64,000 nt of DNA from Lotus japonicus (Eukaryota; Streptophyta; Magnoliopsida; Fabales; Fabaceae), in the NCBI RefSeq assembly GCF_012489685.1, contig NC_080041.1, positions 31,299,780 to 31,363,779 on the forward strand, given 5' to 3'. Below the pieces are notes generated by a model, which was not told where the DNA came from, made no database searches, and saw nothing but the letters and a program-made list of their open reading frames with translations. How positions within the stretch are numbered: the first letter of the stretch is position 1; each line of letters begins with the position of its first letter. The position numbers and the translations under genes were made by a program. Positions 1-10,684 of this stretch are shown one piece after another.

Positions 1-2
1 AT

Positions 3-554
3 GAAGAGGATAAGGACGAGGCCTGGGTGTCCGACTCACACCAGGTTCGTCGCATCTTCGTTGGCGGTGCCACACTTTGGGGCGACAACGAGAAGGGAGA
101 GTGCGTTGAGGTCCAACAGCATGACTGGAGGGTGAAGCTACCATTTGTACCCCCTCGTTTCCAGACCCCAATGGACTTGGAGTCTGAGACATCTTCTGTT
201 CGAGCGACTGAGTCGGAGCTGGATCCTTCCGAAGACATGGAGGTTGAGCAGAAGGAGCCAACAGTGGAGCATGAGGAGCCACAAGAGCCTGAAGTGAAAG
301 AAGAAGAGCTTCCGGAGCCTGAAGGCGAGGATTGGGTTAGAGAGAACCAGAGCAAGAGCGAACGGAAGGTTCAGCGTTTCTTCTGTCTGTTGGTCGATTC
401 CTACTACGACAAGGAGGGTGACATCTACCAGGGTCTGAGAAACCATATGCTTATAGAGTTCACCAATGAGCCAATACCTGATGATGAACCCGCCATTGAA
501 GATGAAGAAGAGGTCGAAGAGGAAGATGAAGATGACGAAGACGACGAGTCATAG
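3..554 (+). CDS. C-terminal part of an unrecognised acidic protein (5' end outside window)
   Basis: The frame is open from the window edge and ends at TAG 552-554, so only the last 183 or so codons are visible; no start can be chosen. The first half has a compact patch (VGGATLWGD, VKLPFVPPRF). It is followed by a Glu/Pro-rich stretch, a short hydrophobic segment (RFFCLLVDSYYD), and a tail of almost only Glu and Asp ending in DDEDDES. No zinc knuckle, protease, RT or integrase motif is seen. It lies 340 bp upstream of an LTR-like terminus, so it may be an accessory ORF of a retroelement, but a host gene fragment is possible. I do not recognise the family. Confidence 0.4.
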   Translation, partial: EEDKDEAWVSDSHQVRRIFVGGATLWGDNEKGECVEVQQHDWRVKLPFVPPRFQTPMDLESETSSVRATESELDPSEDMEVEQKEPTVEHEEPQEPEVKEEELPEPEGEDWVRENQSKSERKVQRFFCLLVDSYYDKEGDIYQGLRNHMLIEFTNEPIPDDEPAIEDEEEVEEEDEDDEDDES

Positions 555-894
555 GAGTAGGGACATAGGTTGAGTGACTTCCACTTTTCTTTTGGGTCGA
601 GAGTCCGAGTGGCATTGAACTATTTAGTTTACTTTTCAGTTGGATATTTTAACTTGATGTAATTTACTTTGAAGTTTTCTGCCAGATATTTATTTCATAC
701 TCTTTTCAATGATTAATAAATTTTGAGGTTTACATTGATGATTATTTCCGCGAGTTAAAATGGTTAAGTTTCAAGATTTTCGTAAAATAGAACCTTTGTC
801 ATTAATTCAGGAGTAATTAATTAAACGACGAAAATTCTTTCAAAAATTGGATTTATTGGTTACTGTGTGACCCTCGAGAAATCGGGGCGTTACA
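555..894 (+). mobile_element. 3' end of an LTR-type element ending GGGGCGTTACA
   Basis: The last bases (GAAATCGGGGCGTTACA, 878-894) match the 3' ends of the three long solo LTRs at 7025, 13012 (minus orientation, at 9269) and 41709. As in those, a GGTTACT...GTGAC stretch precedes the end. AATAAATTT at 716-724 could be a polyadenylation signal. The 5' end is outside the window, so the type (full element or solo LTR) and the target duplication cannot be checked. Confidence 0.5.
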
Positions 895-897
895 GTG

Positions 898-2320
898 ATA
901 ACGATGCCCTTCCGTTAACTTCTGCTTGGTTCCGTCTGTTGACCAAACATAAATGCTGACGTGTCACTTATTTAATTCATAAAATATAGGGTACTACTTG
1001 GTGACGGAAATAATCCGTCACAAAACCCTTCAGCCAACACACTCTCTCACCCATTCACTCACATCTCTCCCTCTCACTCTCGTGTTTTTCTCCTCTCCCT
1101 CACAACATCATCTTCTTCATTTTTCTCTACCATTTCCTCTGCAACCCAACGCACCATGAATAAAAACACATTACTTAATTAATTAAAAAAAGCCTACTAG
1201 CAATTTCCCCTGTTACTTTTTTTTTCTTCAACAGACCCATGTTAGCTGTCACTGCATCCCACGCCCATCTCAAAGATCTTGCAGACTTCAACATCATATC
1301 TTCTTCACCAACAATAATCAAAGAGAAAAAATATTATATTTGCACACTCAACTTGCAAGACAGAGAAATGGCCAATTCAATGGATCTTCATCAACTTATA
1401 TTTGCACACCACAGCTTTACAATCTGTTTCGTATGCTATCTCATTCCACATGTAGCAATTGAAATTCAAGGACCACGCCAAAATGTAGATCCAAGACCAA
1501 GAAATGAAAAAACCCAAAATCAACAACCCAAAAAACTCACCACCACCCCCAAAATGTAGATCTGAGGAAGAAGCCACCAGTAGCCACCTCTTCAACATCG
1601 CTCATCCTTCCCCAATTCAAAAACCTTTTTGTCCAGCGGTTCATCTCCCATCAATTGCGCATCTCTCTCCTTCCTCATCTTTCTCATTGAACCTGGGTTT
1701 GCTAGGGTAAGGGTTGGTTTATGGGTGGTGGCTCGATTATTGGTGGTGGGGGTGGGCTTGTTGGGTTTTCTGGGATGGGGTTGGGTTGGGTTTATGGATT
1801 TGGACGGTGATGGGTTCCTGAGTTTGGAGAGACCTAGATCGACGAAGAGAAGAGGGTGACTGGTGATGGGTTTTGAGAAAATGGGTGTTGTGGGTGGAGA
1901 AGAGAAGAGGAGAAGTTGTGGAAGAGGGGTGAGTGAGTACTCAGATATGGGTAAGACGATGGGTGAGGAAGGTTAGGTTTTCAGGTTGTGTTTTCTGGGA
2001 CGCTGAGGACGGAAGGTTGAGATGTTCAGTTGAGGAAGATGAAGATCAGTTTTGTGACGAAATTAATTAAGTTTGTTACGGATTATTTCCGTCACTAATT
2101 TGCTTTTTCAGAATTAATGAATTTAATAATTATGTTTTAATAATAAAAAATAAAAATAAATGCACTGTCAGTGAGTTCCGTTTAGTCAACTGACGGAACT
2201 TAACGGAAGGGCCTCAATAGATCGTTTTGGAATCATGAGGGATGTTGATCGCACATTTTAAACACAGGGGATGTAAACCGCACATTTGTGAAACATCAGG
2301 GGCCCAAGTGAAACTAAGCC
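898..2320. mobile_element. Non-autonomous inverted-repeat DNA transposon (Mutator-like or foldback), left end truncated
   Basis: Inverted repeats bracket the region in three nested blocks: GCCCTTCCGTTAA (906-918) with its complement at 2200-2212; about 19 bp near 930-949 with 2177-2195 (17 of 19 matching); and 25 bp at 1001-1025 with 2071-2095 (23 of 25). The right arm continues to about 2320, whereas the left arm stops next to the LTR end at 894, suggesting the LTR element inserted into or deleted the left terminus. The interior holds pyrimidine-rich then G/T-rich noncoding sequence; its small ORFs show no transposase motif. The superfamily is inferred from the long terminal repeats only; no target duplication could be identified. 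Confidence 0.55.
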
Positions 2321-2636
2321 TAAAATTTATCATGTACTGATCTCTTATTGATCTTTCTTCACCACTTGGAGGTTAATTCGTATTGAGGAAGCCAATTCGT
2401 ATATTAGCAAAGCATGAATGTCATAGGGAGTCTACTATTTGGGGAAAGTTAAGTCCCTGTTTGTACTTTTGTGTTTTTCTGTTTTCATAAATCTTGTGGT
2501 TGTTCAGAAAAAACAAAGATTCCTTGTCCCAAACCATTTCATGCTTCAAAAAACGTTGGTCGAAGTTTTTGCAGCATATCACGACCCAGCAACACAGTAG
2601 TTCAATTGAAAGCAAATAATGGTAAATCATATCGGG
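2321..2636. other. Intergenic, no feature seen
   Basis: AT-rich sequence between the inverted-repeat transposon and a small MITE. Short ORFs on both strands lack any recognisable domain. Confidence 0.6.
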
Positions 2637-2816
2637 TAATGATATATACACACCTCTTTTTTTTATACACTTCATTTCCACCTATTTTTATTTCTATCTC
2701 TCTCCTCTTATCATCTATCACATCTTATACTTTCTCACTCTTATTTTTTCTTTTCTTCCTATCTCTCTCTTCCTCCACCTCATTCCACCTCAAAATGAGG
2801 TGTGAATAAATAATTA
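2637..2816. mobile_element. Small MITE-like element
   Basis: Terminal inverted repeats of about 20 bp: the left begins TAATGATATATACACACCTC (2637-2656) and the right arm 2797-2816 is its near complement (about 17 matches). The interior is pyrimidine-rich with no coding potential. The superfamily is not assigned because the target duplication is not clear. Confidence 0.5.
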
Positions 2817-3105
2817 TTGAAATCATATCCCTCATTGAAATCATAAGCTTTTAAAGCAATGTGAGAGATTCTTCGTCCACTCAAAGAAAGAAAAATTGAA
2901 TCCCTTCAACTTGGCTTTAATTAAGCCAATTCCAGAATCTCAATTGTGCTAAATTCACTGCCATATAATGTTGGGGTTGATTGCAATGTAAGTCTCACAT
3001 TGTTAATGAAGGAGAAAAAAAGATCACGTTATGCATCTTGGAGAAGTCTCACATCGCTTAGATTAGTGAGGCGTGGGAGAGTCCAATGCTATATATAGGG
3101 ATCTC

Positions 3106-6100
3106 TGTAAGACCTGGATTTACAGAACTAGTTGTTTTTCCGACTCACGCGTAGAATCAGTGTAAGCGTGACAGGAGTTCGCCGTTTGAGAAAGTTTAAT
3201 GAAGAAGAAAGTTCAGGAATTGCTTGAGGATAGTACCATAGTCGTTTTAGGAATTAGTGCGAGTCGTCTGCACATCTGCCTTATGGCGAGAGTGTCTAGA
3301 ATAGGCTAATTCCGCTCTTAAAGCAACGTTTAAGCGAAATTCTAAATCCTTGGAAAAATAAGAAGTTCTCTTTATTTTTCCTTTGACCAGTGTTTCATTT
3401 CGGAACCCTGGACTGTACGCACGATAGTATACACTTCTCGGAAGTCTGACGACGCTAATTTCTTTGCTTCAAAAACCCTAAATTCAATCACTGAATGAGG
3501 ACGTTTTCTGTTCGGAGCTTGTAACGAAGTTTCCGTCCGCGTTGCCAGATTTGTTTCGATGTTTCCAATCTTTCTTCAGAATGAAGTTTTGTCGTCTGAC
3601 CTTCACAGCAAAAAGTAGTTTTTCAGGACAGATTAACTTACACCGCTTTTGGGGTTTTAGAGATCGTTTTTCCCAAATGTTAGAGATTTGTTTTGAGTTC
3701 TGGAATTCGGTCGCCAGAATCTCTCTTAGAATTCACCGATGAACGTGCTGCAAAAATCGGAATCGCGAAATTTTCATTTTCCCGCGATTTCACCTTCCTA
3801 TAAATAGTAAAAAAATCAAAATATCGCCTCATTTCCACCATAGAGGCCGCGGGTTTGAAGGGGAGAAGAGGAAGGGAGATTTTCGCCGAAACTCGACCGA
3901 TCTTCGAGTTGTTTGTCCCTACTTCAAGGTATCGAGGTAACTAGCTTGATTCTTATCTCTGATCATTCTTTTCGTCACGTTTATTTAGCTATTTCTGTGC
4001 TCAAAGTTTCGAGCTTTTCGTAAAACTGTCCGATTTTCCTGATTTTTCTGTTGGGTTATCATCTATGCTTGCCCAACAAGCTAGAACACTCGCCGTTATT
4101 CGCCAATTTCGATCGAGTTGTTAAAGATCTGAAAAACTGTGTAAAAACCCTTTTTGCGCACTTATTGAAACTTTAATGTCGAAAAGTCGCAATCCGACTT
4201 CGTGCCTTTAGGATTAGTTGCTACAAATTTCGTTAGGAACATCGCTATCAAATTTGTTTTCCGAAATCTAAACTTTGAGTTTTTGAGCTTTTATTTTGGA
4301 TGAAAACGCCCCTGGATAGCCGTATTTTGACTCGGTTGTTCTAAAAATTTTCCGACAGTTTCTTTACCCTAGTTTTATCCTAAAACTACCTAGGAATTAA
4401 TTTAGATCGAAGAAAAAGCGCCGGAACCCTTTTCTCCTAAGTGGCCGTGAGCATGTTTGTGTGGGAGGGGAGTTTTTCGTTTGCGAAAACTTGCCCTTTC
4501 GTACTCGATTGTTGTATTCTGAAGCTTCGATGCTTTGTCTATCGTTACTTAGCTGTATTATGATCGAGCTAATCGATTTTGTTTGGATTTCTGCTTTGTT
4601 TTCTCCGAGGTTCAGTTGAAGGAACTTTGGGATTTACGGAGCAACTGTGTGTGGAGAACCTAGACCAAGAGACTGGAACAACTCGAGGTTAGAGCAACTT
4701 ACTTGCTAGCTAATGTCACTAGGCGTCGATTAATTCGACTTGGTTATTGTGTTGATATTGAATATTGCGTTGATTTGAATATTGCTTGGACCGAGAAAAT
4801 GATTTCTGGAGGCTTCTGCCGAGTGAACTTATAGGAGACGTGTGTCTCCATTTTCTGAGAGACTTCGGCCGTTTACTGGTCTCTGTCTTCTCGCTTTCTA
4901 GTGGATATGACAAGGTTATGTTTACAGCACTGCCATATTGATTTATCGCTCGATAGAGCTTGTTGTATTTGCGTTTATGATTAAATTGTGCTGACTATAT
5001 TCGTGCATTTTGATGCCACTTTTGGAGTGTAGAATACACTTATCTTCGTCATGACAATGACGAGTTTGTTTTGGGAATGTTTGTTAGCTCGAACCAATGT
5101 TCGAACCTTTATTGTTCTAGGGGATCTAGTGTTTTCTCGGGGAGTTGTTTGGGTTTGATGGGAACTTTGAACTTATAAAGTTTTGGACCGAAAATAATCA
5201 TAATCCGTTTTATGTAAATAAATCCATAATATATGTATTAAGAATATAATGCTTTTAATTAATGACGATGATTTAACGGAAAAGACTTAGGAATGAAAGT
5301 GAGTTTGGAAAACGGGAATGGGTCGGTGATCCTAGCTTTGGGAACTTTATTTTGAAAGGTGTTGGGAATGAAAACTGAACTTTGGAATTAACGACATAAT
5401 GGACTAACTTACGATGGAACATTTTACCTAATAAGAGAATTGTTTTAAGGGAACTCATCTTATGAAAAAGAATTTGAAGACGGGCTTTAGCCAAGGGTCT
5501 GGGCGTTGGTAAGGTACCTAGTAGAGTACTCTTGGCACAACAGGAAGTGACGGTCAGCCGCGTAGAGTTGTATCGTGCCTATTGATGTCTGGCATAGCAA
5601 GCAGGATGGTTAAACCCGTAGGGTCATAACCGACTTGACTATAGCCTAGGTTTCTCGTTGTAGATGCCTCTGGTCAATGAACCAATTTTTACCTGTGAGG
5701 ACGAGTCGTGGTTTTGATAATCATATTGCACACATGCATATACGCGATGAAGTGCCAAGTGGAGTACTTCGGTATAGCAAGAAGCAACGATCAGCCGTGT
5801 AGAGTTGAATCGGTCCTGACTATACCTGGCACAGCAGGAAGTAACGATCATCCGTGTAGAGTTGTATCGCTCATGTTGATGTCCGGCATAGCAAGCAGAA
5901 ATGGTCGAACCGTGTAGAGTTGGATCGTCTTGACTATAGCCAAAGGTGATAAGCGACGCCCGAGCAGAAATGGTTAAACACGAGGCCAGTGTTACGACCG
6001 TCTCGAGGTGCCCAGCCTTTAAGTGGCAATACCGTTGGTTTGTCTCGTGGCCAAGCAGAGTGATGTCGTTGATTTGTCCCGTCGCCAAGCCGAGTGACGT

Positions 6101-7025
6101 TATTCGAATTTGTGTCAGCATATTCTGCATTGGCACACAATGCATCTTATTATGATTGACGTTGCATGACATATCATGCACTCTAACTATAGTTGTTGAA
6201 ATCTGATGATTTGATGTTGATAAACATCGTTATGTGTTTTGATGATTGAATTGTGTAAGAGATTCGATAACATGCTATGTATATACCTTAGGGTAGGCAA
6301 TACATAACTTATATGTATATACACAACATATATATATACCCCCTTTATCGCATGTTGATTGTATATCTATTGTATTCTGTAAGTTGACTCTAGCGCCTTG
6401 GCTTTGTTTGTATGTTTGTGTTTGGGCGGTCGGCCTGCTGTCAGGCGTCCGTCAGCCGGTTCGTGATGATTCGTTGTGCGGGAAAGACCCGGAGCGAAAT
6501 GACTATTACTGAAGCATTCGACGAGGACTCGGACTTCATGCCTGATCGAGGGAGGGTCGATGATAGTAGTGTAGGATATGGGTGGTTAGAGTCTTTTGAG
6601 TTGGTTGTTACTGCCATAGCTCTGATTCGTCATTCATATTTTGGGGCAGGGTAGGTCCCCGACACGTTACTTTCGTGTGGTTCTCCGTAGTTGGGACTCA
6701 CATGGAGTAGTCGGTTGTAGAGGTCTAGAGAGGCCATCTGGGGCTGACTATTCCCTTCTGCCACTTGTATAATATTTCGAACTAATTATGCTTTCTGAAA
6801 ACTTGTAAACCTTGCCGTCACTTGAGGATACTCGTGACGATGCTTTTAGTTACAGCGGGACTGTAATAGTATTGTATATTAGTTTATGTTTATCGCATTT
6901 TGGGGTTTTAGTCTTTAGTTTAAATTGTTCTTTAATCTAAAAGAGAACGGAAAAAAAATACCTGCATTTTCCGCTTTATTTTATTTTCAAGTTACTAAGT
7001 GACACCTGGAAATCGGGGTGTTACA
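3106..7025 (+). mobile_element. Long solo LTR, copy 1, nested in the TRIM-like 5' LTR
   Basis: This 3,920-bp insertion starts TGTAAGACCTGGATTT and ends AAATCGGGGTGTTACA, flanked by the 5-bp duplication ATCTC (3101-3105 and 7026-7030). It has no gag or pol ORF and no internal repeat of its ends, so a single LTR left after recombination is the simplest reading. TATA-like TATAAATA lies near 3799. Two more copies occur at 9269-13012 (inverted) and 38828-41709. The 3' third (about 6400-6660) is strongly similar to the complement of 9590-9900. The two ends are imperfect inverted repeats of about 16 bp, unusually long for an LTR. The parent family is probably Ty3/gypsy (inference). A non-autonomous element without LTRs is the alternative. 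Confidence 0.75.
5533..5942 (+). repeat. Degenerate tandem array of about 60 bp units in solo LTR copy 1
   Basis: Units begin with variants of TGGCATAGCAAGCAG or TGGCACAGCAGGAAG and share CCGTGTAGAGTTG followed by ATCG. At least five units are recognisable, with a non-repeat interruption around 5640-5750. Several units can pair GGTATAG with CTATACC or GGCATAG with CTATAGCC across about 45-50 nt. Confidence 0.7.
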
Positions 7026-7885
7026 ATCTCAAGCTCCTTGTTTCAACACAACAAAGCACCAAAGATGTAGCACCTGAAAACACTTTAAGTTTATATTTGT
7101 GTTTTCTTTTTCTCTTATGCTCTTGTTTTAGAGTATTGTGAGATGTAGTTCAAATACTTACTTTGGAGAGTGTAGGTGCACTGGGGTTATGGGGTGGTTG
7201 AGAGTGAAGTCTATGTGTTGTAATAATTTTCACATAGTGTTTATTCTCTGGTTGTCGGTTTTGACAACGGCCGTTGTTTTTACTTTGGTTTTGGAGTTTC
7301 CACGTTATATTCTTGTGTTGTTGATTGCGCTCTTGGTTTATTTTACTTCTTCAGCTGTGTTATTTCCTAACAGTGGCATCAGAGCTTCCGGTTCGATGGA
7401 TACCACATAGTGTGGCATTGCGAAGGTGCTGAAGAAGTGGTCTGCAGCTGTGATTATGTTGTGATGGAGGAGTTGATCCAATCATGACTACACAAGGCGT
7501 TATGGGCATGAAATTGTCCAGGTGGCACACGAGCATTGGTGGATATAGATGCAAGGTGTGTGGTGATAGCGTGCAGGCATTGGTTGACATTGATGCAAGG
7601 TACGTTGTCATGTCGATGGCTGATGAACTTCCGGAGAAAGCCGACATTGAAGTTGCACCATAAATTTTCAGCAAGGTTTCTACATGTGGAAATTCTTGAA
7701 ATGATTTAGTTCCAAGTGAAGAAAATTCTTGGGATGGTTTAGTTCAAGTGCAGTGTACTCTTATGGTGGAGAATCATAATTTAATTTGTCGGTATATAGA
7801 CAATGAGAATTATGTTTGTCGGTGAAGACAATGATTGTCGGTGTAGACAATGAAGACTGAAGACCATTACAATCAAGGTGGAGAT

Positions 7886-8363
7886 TGTTGGGGTTGATTG
7901 CAATGTAAGTCCCACATTGCTAATGAAGGAGAAAAAAGATCAAGTTATACATCTTGGAGAAGTCTCACATCGCTTATATTAGTGAGGGGTGGGAGAGTCC
8001 AATGCTATATATAGAGATCTCAAGCTCCTTGTTTCAACACACCAAAACACCAAAGATGTAGCACCTGAAAACACTTTAAGTTTATATTTGTGTTTTCTTT
8101 TTCTCTTATGCTCTTGTTTTAGAGTATTGTGAGATATACTTCAAATACTTACTTTGGAGAGTGTGGGTGAACTGGGGTTATGGGGTGGTTGAGAGTGAAG
8201 TATATGTATTGTAATAATTTTCACATAGTGTTTATTCTCTGGTTGTCGGTTTTGACAACAGTCGTGGTTTTTTCCCCAGTTTTGGAGTTTCCACGTTATA
8301 TTCTTGTGTTGTTGATTGCGCTCTTGGTTTATTTTACTTCTTCAGCTGTATTATTTCCTAACA
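7886..8363 (+). repeat. 3' LTR of the TRIM-like element
   Basis: 478 bp, TG...CA ends, closely matching 2969-3105 plus 7031-7372. A TATA-like CTATATATA is near 8003. The corresponding TATA in the 5' LTR lies just before the point where the long solo LTR inserted. Confidence 0.85.
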
Positions 8364-8368
8364 TATAA

Positions 8369-9036
8369 TTCGTCTCCCTCCACACCATTCCCTCATTTCT
8401 TTTATACACCCCTGTTTTTATAAAGGCAGGTTAAATTATCTACCAAACTGCTCTTCCAATATACCTGAGCCATTAACCAGTTATCCAACCCAAACGAGAC
8501 CTCATTCGCTGCTCCAATTTTTCTAACAATACAATCAGCAAACGTATATCTTGAACTACCACCAAAAAATAATTTGAACACATCTCCTCTGCCATATTGA
8601 GGCATTACGGGGTAGGCACCATAAAATCTCCTTCTCTGTGGGTAGAGGAGGATGATCCAGTCTCCCTTCCCCTGGGGTCATGAAGTTTTAGTTCCAAGAC
8701 CTAGTGGGAAGTGGAGAAGAGAGGCATAAAGAAAGAAGAAGGGTTGGGGGTTTTTAGTGACATTTATTTAGCGAAGAACATGATTGGAGAGGAGGCAAAC
8801 AAACAAAATCAGTTTATGTTTATGTCAATAAAGTTCTAGCTTGGAGCCACACCGTTTGATGACTAGGGTGAAGAGTGCCCTTTTGAAGGGAAAATATTTG
8901 AGCATGGTGTTTTTTTTTTTTTTTTTGAGCATGGTGTATAATTGTTCAAATGATATTTGCTCTGAATCAAATTGTAGCAAAGTATTTCAAAAAAAAAAGA
9001 TTGCGGCAAAGATTTTTGTGCTCATGTCTTCTTAGG
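8369..9036. other. Spacer between two LTR elements, with a poly(T) stub
   Basis: No intact gene. A minus-strand open stretch at 8402-8605 contains a LINE-like phrase (KIGAANEVSFGLDNWL) but is too short to call. At 8897-8937 a 14-bp direct repeat (TTTGAGCATGGTGT) flanks nothing but a run of 13 T. At 8970-9016 a looser repeat (ATTG..GCAAAG) flanks a TTTC plus A-run. Confidence 0.5.
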
Positions 9037-10219
9037 GAAGGTGATGACCCTAGTTTAGTAGTGTTTTTAGGGTCATTTCTTTGTTTGTTTTAAGTCTTTT
9101 TCTTGAGTCTCATGTAGTGTTTCATGCATTCTCATGCATTCTTATCTTTCTTTGAGTCTTTACTTTGTTTTGGTAATTTTGTAGTTTTATAGGGACTTTT
9201 CTTGCATTTTAAGTCAGTTTAGGACTTGCATGATTTTCTTATGTTATTTGAGGGTCCTCTTTGCTAATTGTAACACCCCGATTTCCAGGTGTCACTTTAG
9301 TAACCAAAAATAATCTTTACGCGGAAAACAGGTAATTTTTTTCGATTGATTCCTTTAAATCAAAACGATAAAGAAGTAAAGACAAAACACAACTACTAAA
9401 CTAACCAATATACATCAAGTATAAACATGTACAGCCTCAGCTGCACTTCCACGCCCCACACACTCGCAGTGACTCCAAAGTAGTGTGCCCGTAGGCAAAT
9501 ATTTACAGATCCAGAAGTGTGAGTGAGAAAAAGTATAATTACAAACCACCAGGAGAAAGTCGGCCTCAAAATGGCCTAAGCAAAGACCCCTATGGTCCGA
9601 CTGACTCACTGTGATCCCTCCGTAAGAGAACCACACAAAAAGCCATGCATCGGGAACCTACCCTGTCCCAAAAGCAAAACGAATCAGAGCTATTACAGTA
9701 ACAACCAACTCCAAAAGACTCTAACCACCCATACCCCACACTACTATCATCGACCCTCCCTCGATCAGGCATGAAGTCCGGGTCCTCGTCGAAAGCTTCA
9801 GTAATAGTCGTTCCGCTCCGGGTCTTTCCCGCACAACGAATCATCACGAACCGGCTGACAGACGCCTGGCAGCAGGCCGACCGCCCAAACACAAACATAC
9901 AAACAAAGCCAAGGCGCTAGGGTCAACTTACAAAATACAATAGATATACAATCAACTTGTGATAAAGGGGATATATACATATGTTGTATATATATATATA
10001 TAAGTTATGTATTGCCTACTCTAAGGTATATACATAGCATGTTCTCGAATCTCCTACACAGTTCAATCATTAATACCTAACGATGTTCATCAACATCAAA
10101 TCATCATAATCTCAACATATGAAGTTAGGTGATAAGGTTAGTCAAACAATGTATCGTCCTCCCAACACACACGTATCCAACTAAACCAATGTTCCCTGTC
10201 GTTGCCCTAGGGTAAACGA

Positions 10220-10560
10220 CAATGAAATCTCACGCTTCCATGAAGTCTCACGCTTCAATGGGGTCTTACGCTTTCACGAAGTCTCACGCTTCAGTGAAAT
10301 CTCACACATTCACGAAGTCTCACGCTTCAGTGAAGTTTCGCGCCTTCACGAAGTCTCACGCTTCAGTGAAGTTGCACGCCTCCGCAAAGTCTCCCGCTTC
10401 AGCAAAGGTTCCCGTCTCCACGAGGTCTCCCGCCTCAGTGAAGTTTCTGCTTTCACGAAGTCTCACGCCTCAGTGAAGCTTACTCACTTTCACGAAGTCT
10501 CACGCTTCAGTGAAGTTCCATGCTTTCACGAAGTCTCACGCCTCAGTGAAGCTTCCCGTT
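10220..10560 (-). repeat. 15/30-bp tandem array with hairpin potential in solo LTR copy 2
   Basis: Around 22 units of about 15 bp, organised as 30-bp pairs in which TTCACGAAG, a 7-nt spacer TCTCACG, and CTTCAGTGAA alternate. Each pair can fold as TTCAC/GTGAA plus GAAG/CTTC with one bulged A. The array is absent from copies 1 and 3. Confidence 0.85.
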
Positions 10561-10569
10561 CTTCACTAT

Positions 10570-10684
10570 GGATGGACCATTCCCGTTATCCATCCTGGAT
10601 GAACCATTCCCGTTATTCATCCTTGGTGAACCATTCCCGTTATTCACCATGATATGCACAGGTGAACCATTCCCGTTATTCACC
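10570..10684 (-). repeat. Four-unit hairpin array with constant loop
   Basis: Four units share the 12-nt segment CCATTCCCGTTA flanked by complementary arms that differ between units: GGATGGA/TCCATCC (10570-10595), GGATGAA/TTCATCC (10597-10622), TGGTGAA/TTCACCA (10624-10649) and GGTGAA/TTCACC (10661-10684). Arms change in pairs so that the stem is kept. Confidence 0.85.

Larger units (their letters stand above)
2969..8363 (+). mobile_element. Small non-autonomous LTR retrotransposon (TRIM-like), 5' LTR interrupted
   Basis: The 5' LTR is 2969-3105 plus 7031-7372; the 3' LTR is 7886-8363 (478 bp); the internal region is only 513 bp (7373-7885). LTRs start TGTTGGGG and end CTAACA. Identical 5-bp target duplications TATAA flank the element at 2964-2968 and 8364-8368. 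A primer-binding site resembling the initiator-Met type (TGGCATCAGAGC, 7375-7386) follows the 5' LTR and a purine tract (AAGGTGGAGA, 7875-7884) precedes the 3' LTR. The internal region codes for nothing recognisable and contains a duplicated segment of about 25 bp (near 7534 and 7576). Without the nested insertion it is about 1.47 kb, so proteins must have come from another element. The LTRs are longer than in typical TRIMs. Confidence 0.85.

Noticed and set aside
1239..1859. Overlapping small ORFs inside the inverted-repeat transposon
   Set aside because: Low-complexity translations, no transposase motif, no shared frame.
5639..6181. 180-codon minus-strand ORF
   Set aside because: It is the antisense of the tandem array in solo LTR copy 1; no domain and not present in the other copies.
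6412..6654. 80-codon ORF with a counterpart on the minus strand at 9590-9898
   Set aside because: The two are homologous because both are in the same LTR family; the reading frame differs at its end and there is no start or domain support, so conservation at the DNA level explains it.
10222..10476. 84-codon ORF of repeated Lys-Ser-His-Ala
   Set aside because: It is the 15-bp tandem array read in one frame inside a solo LTR; no start context and no relation to a gene.
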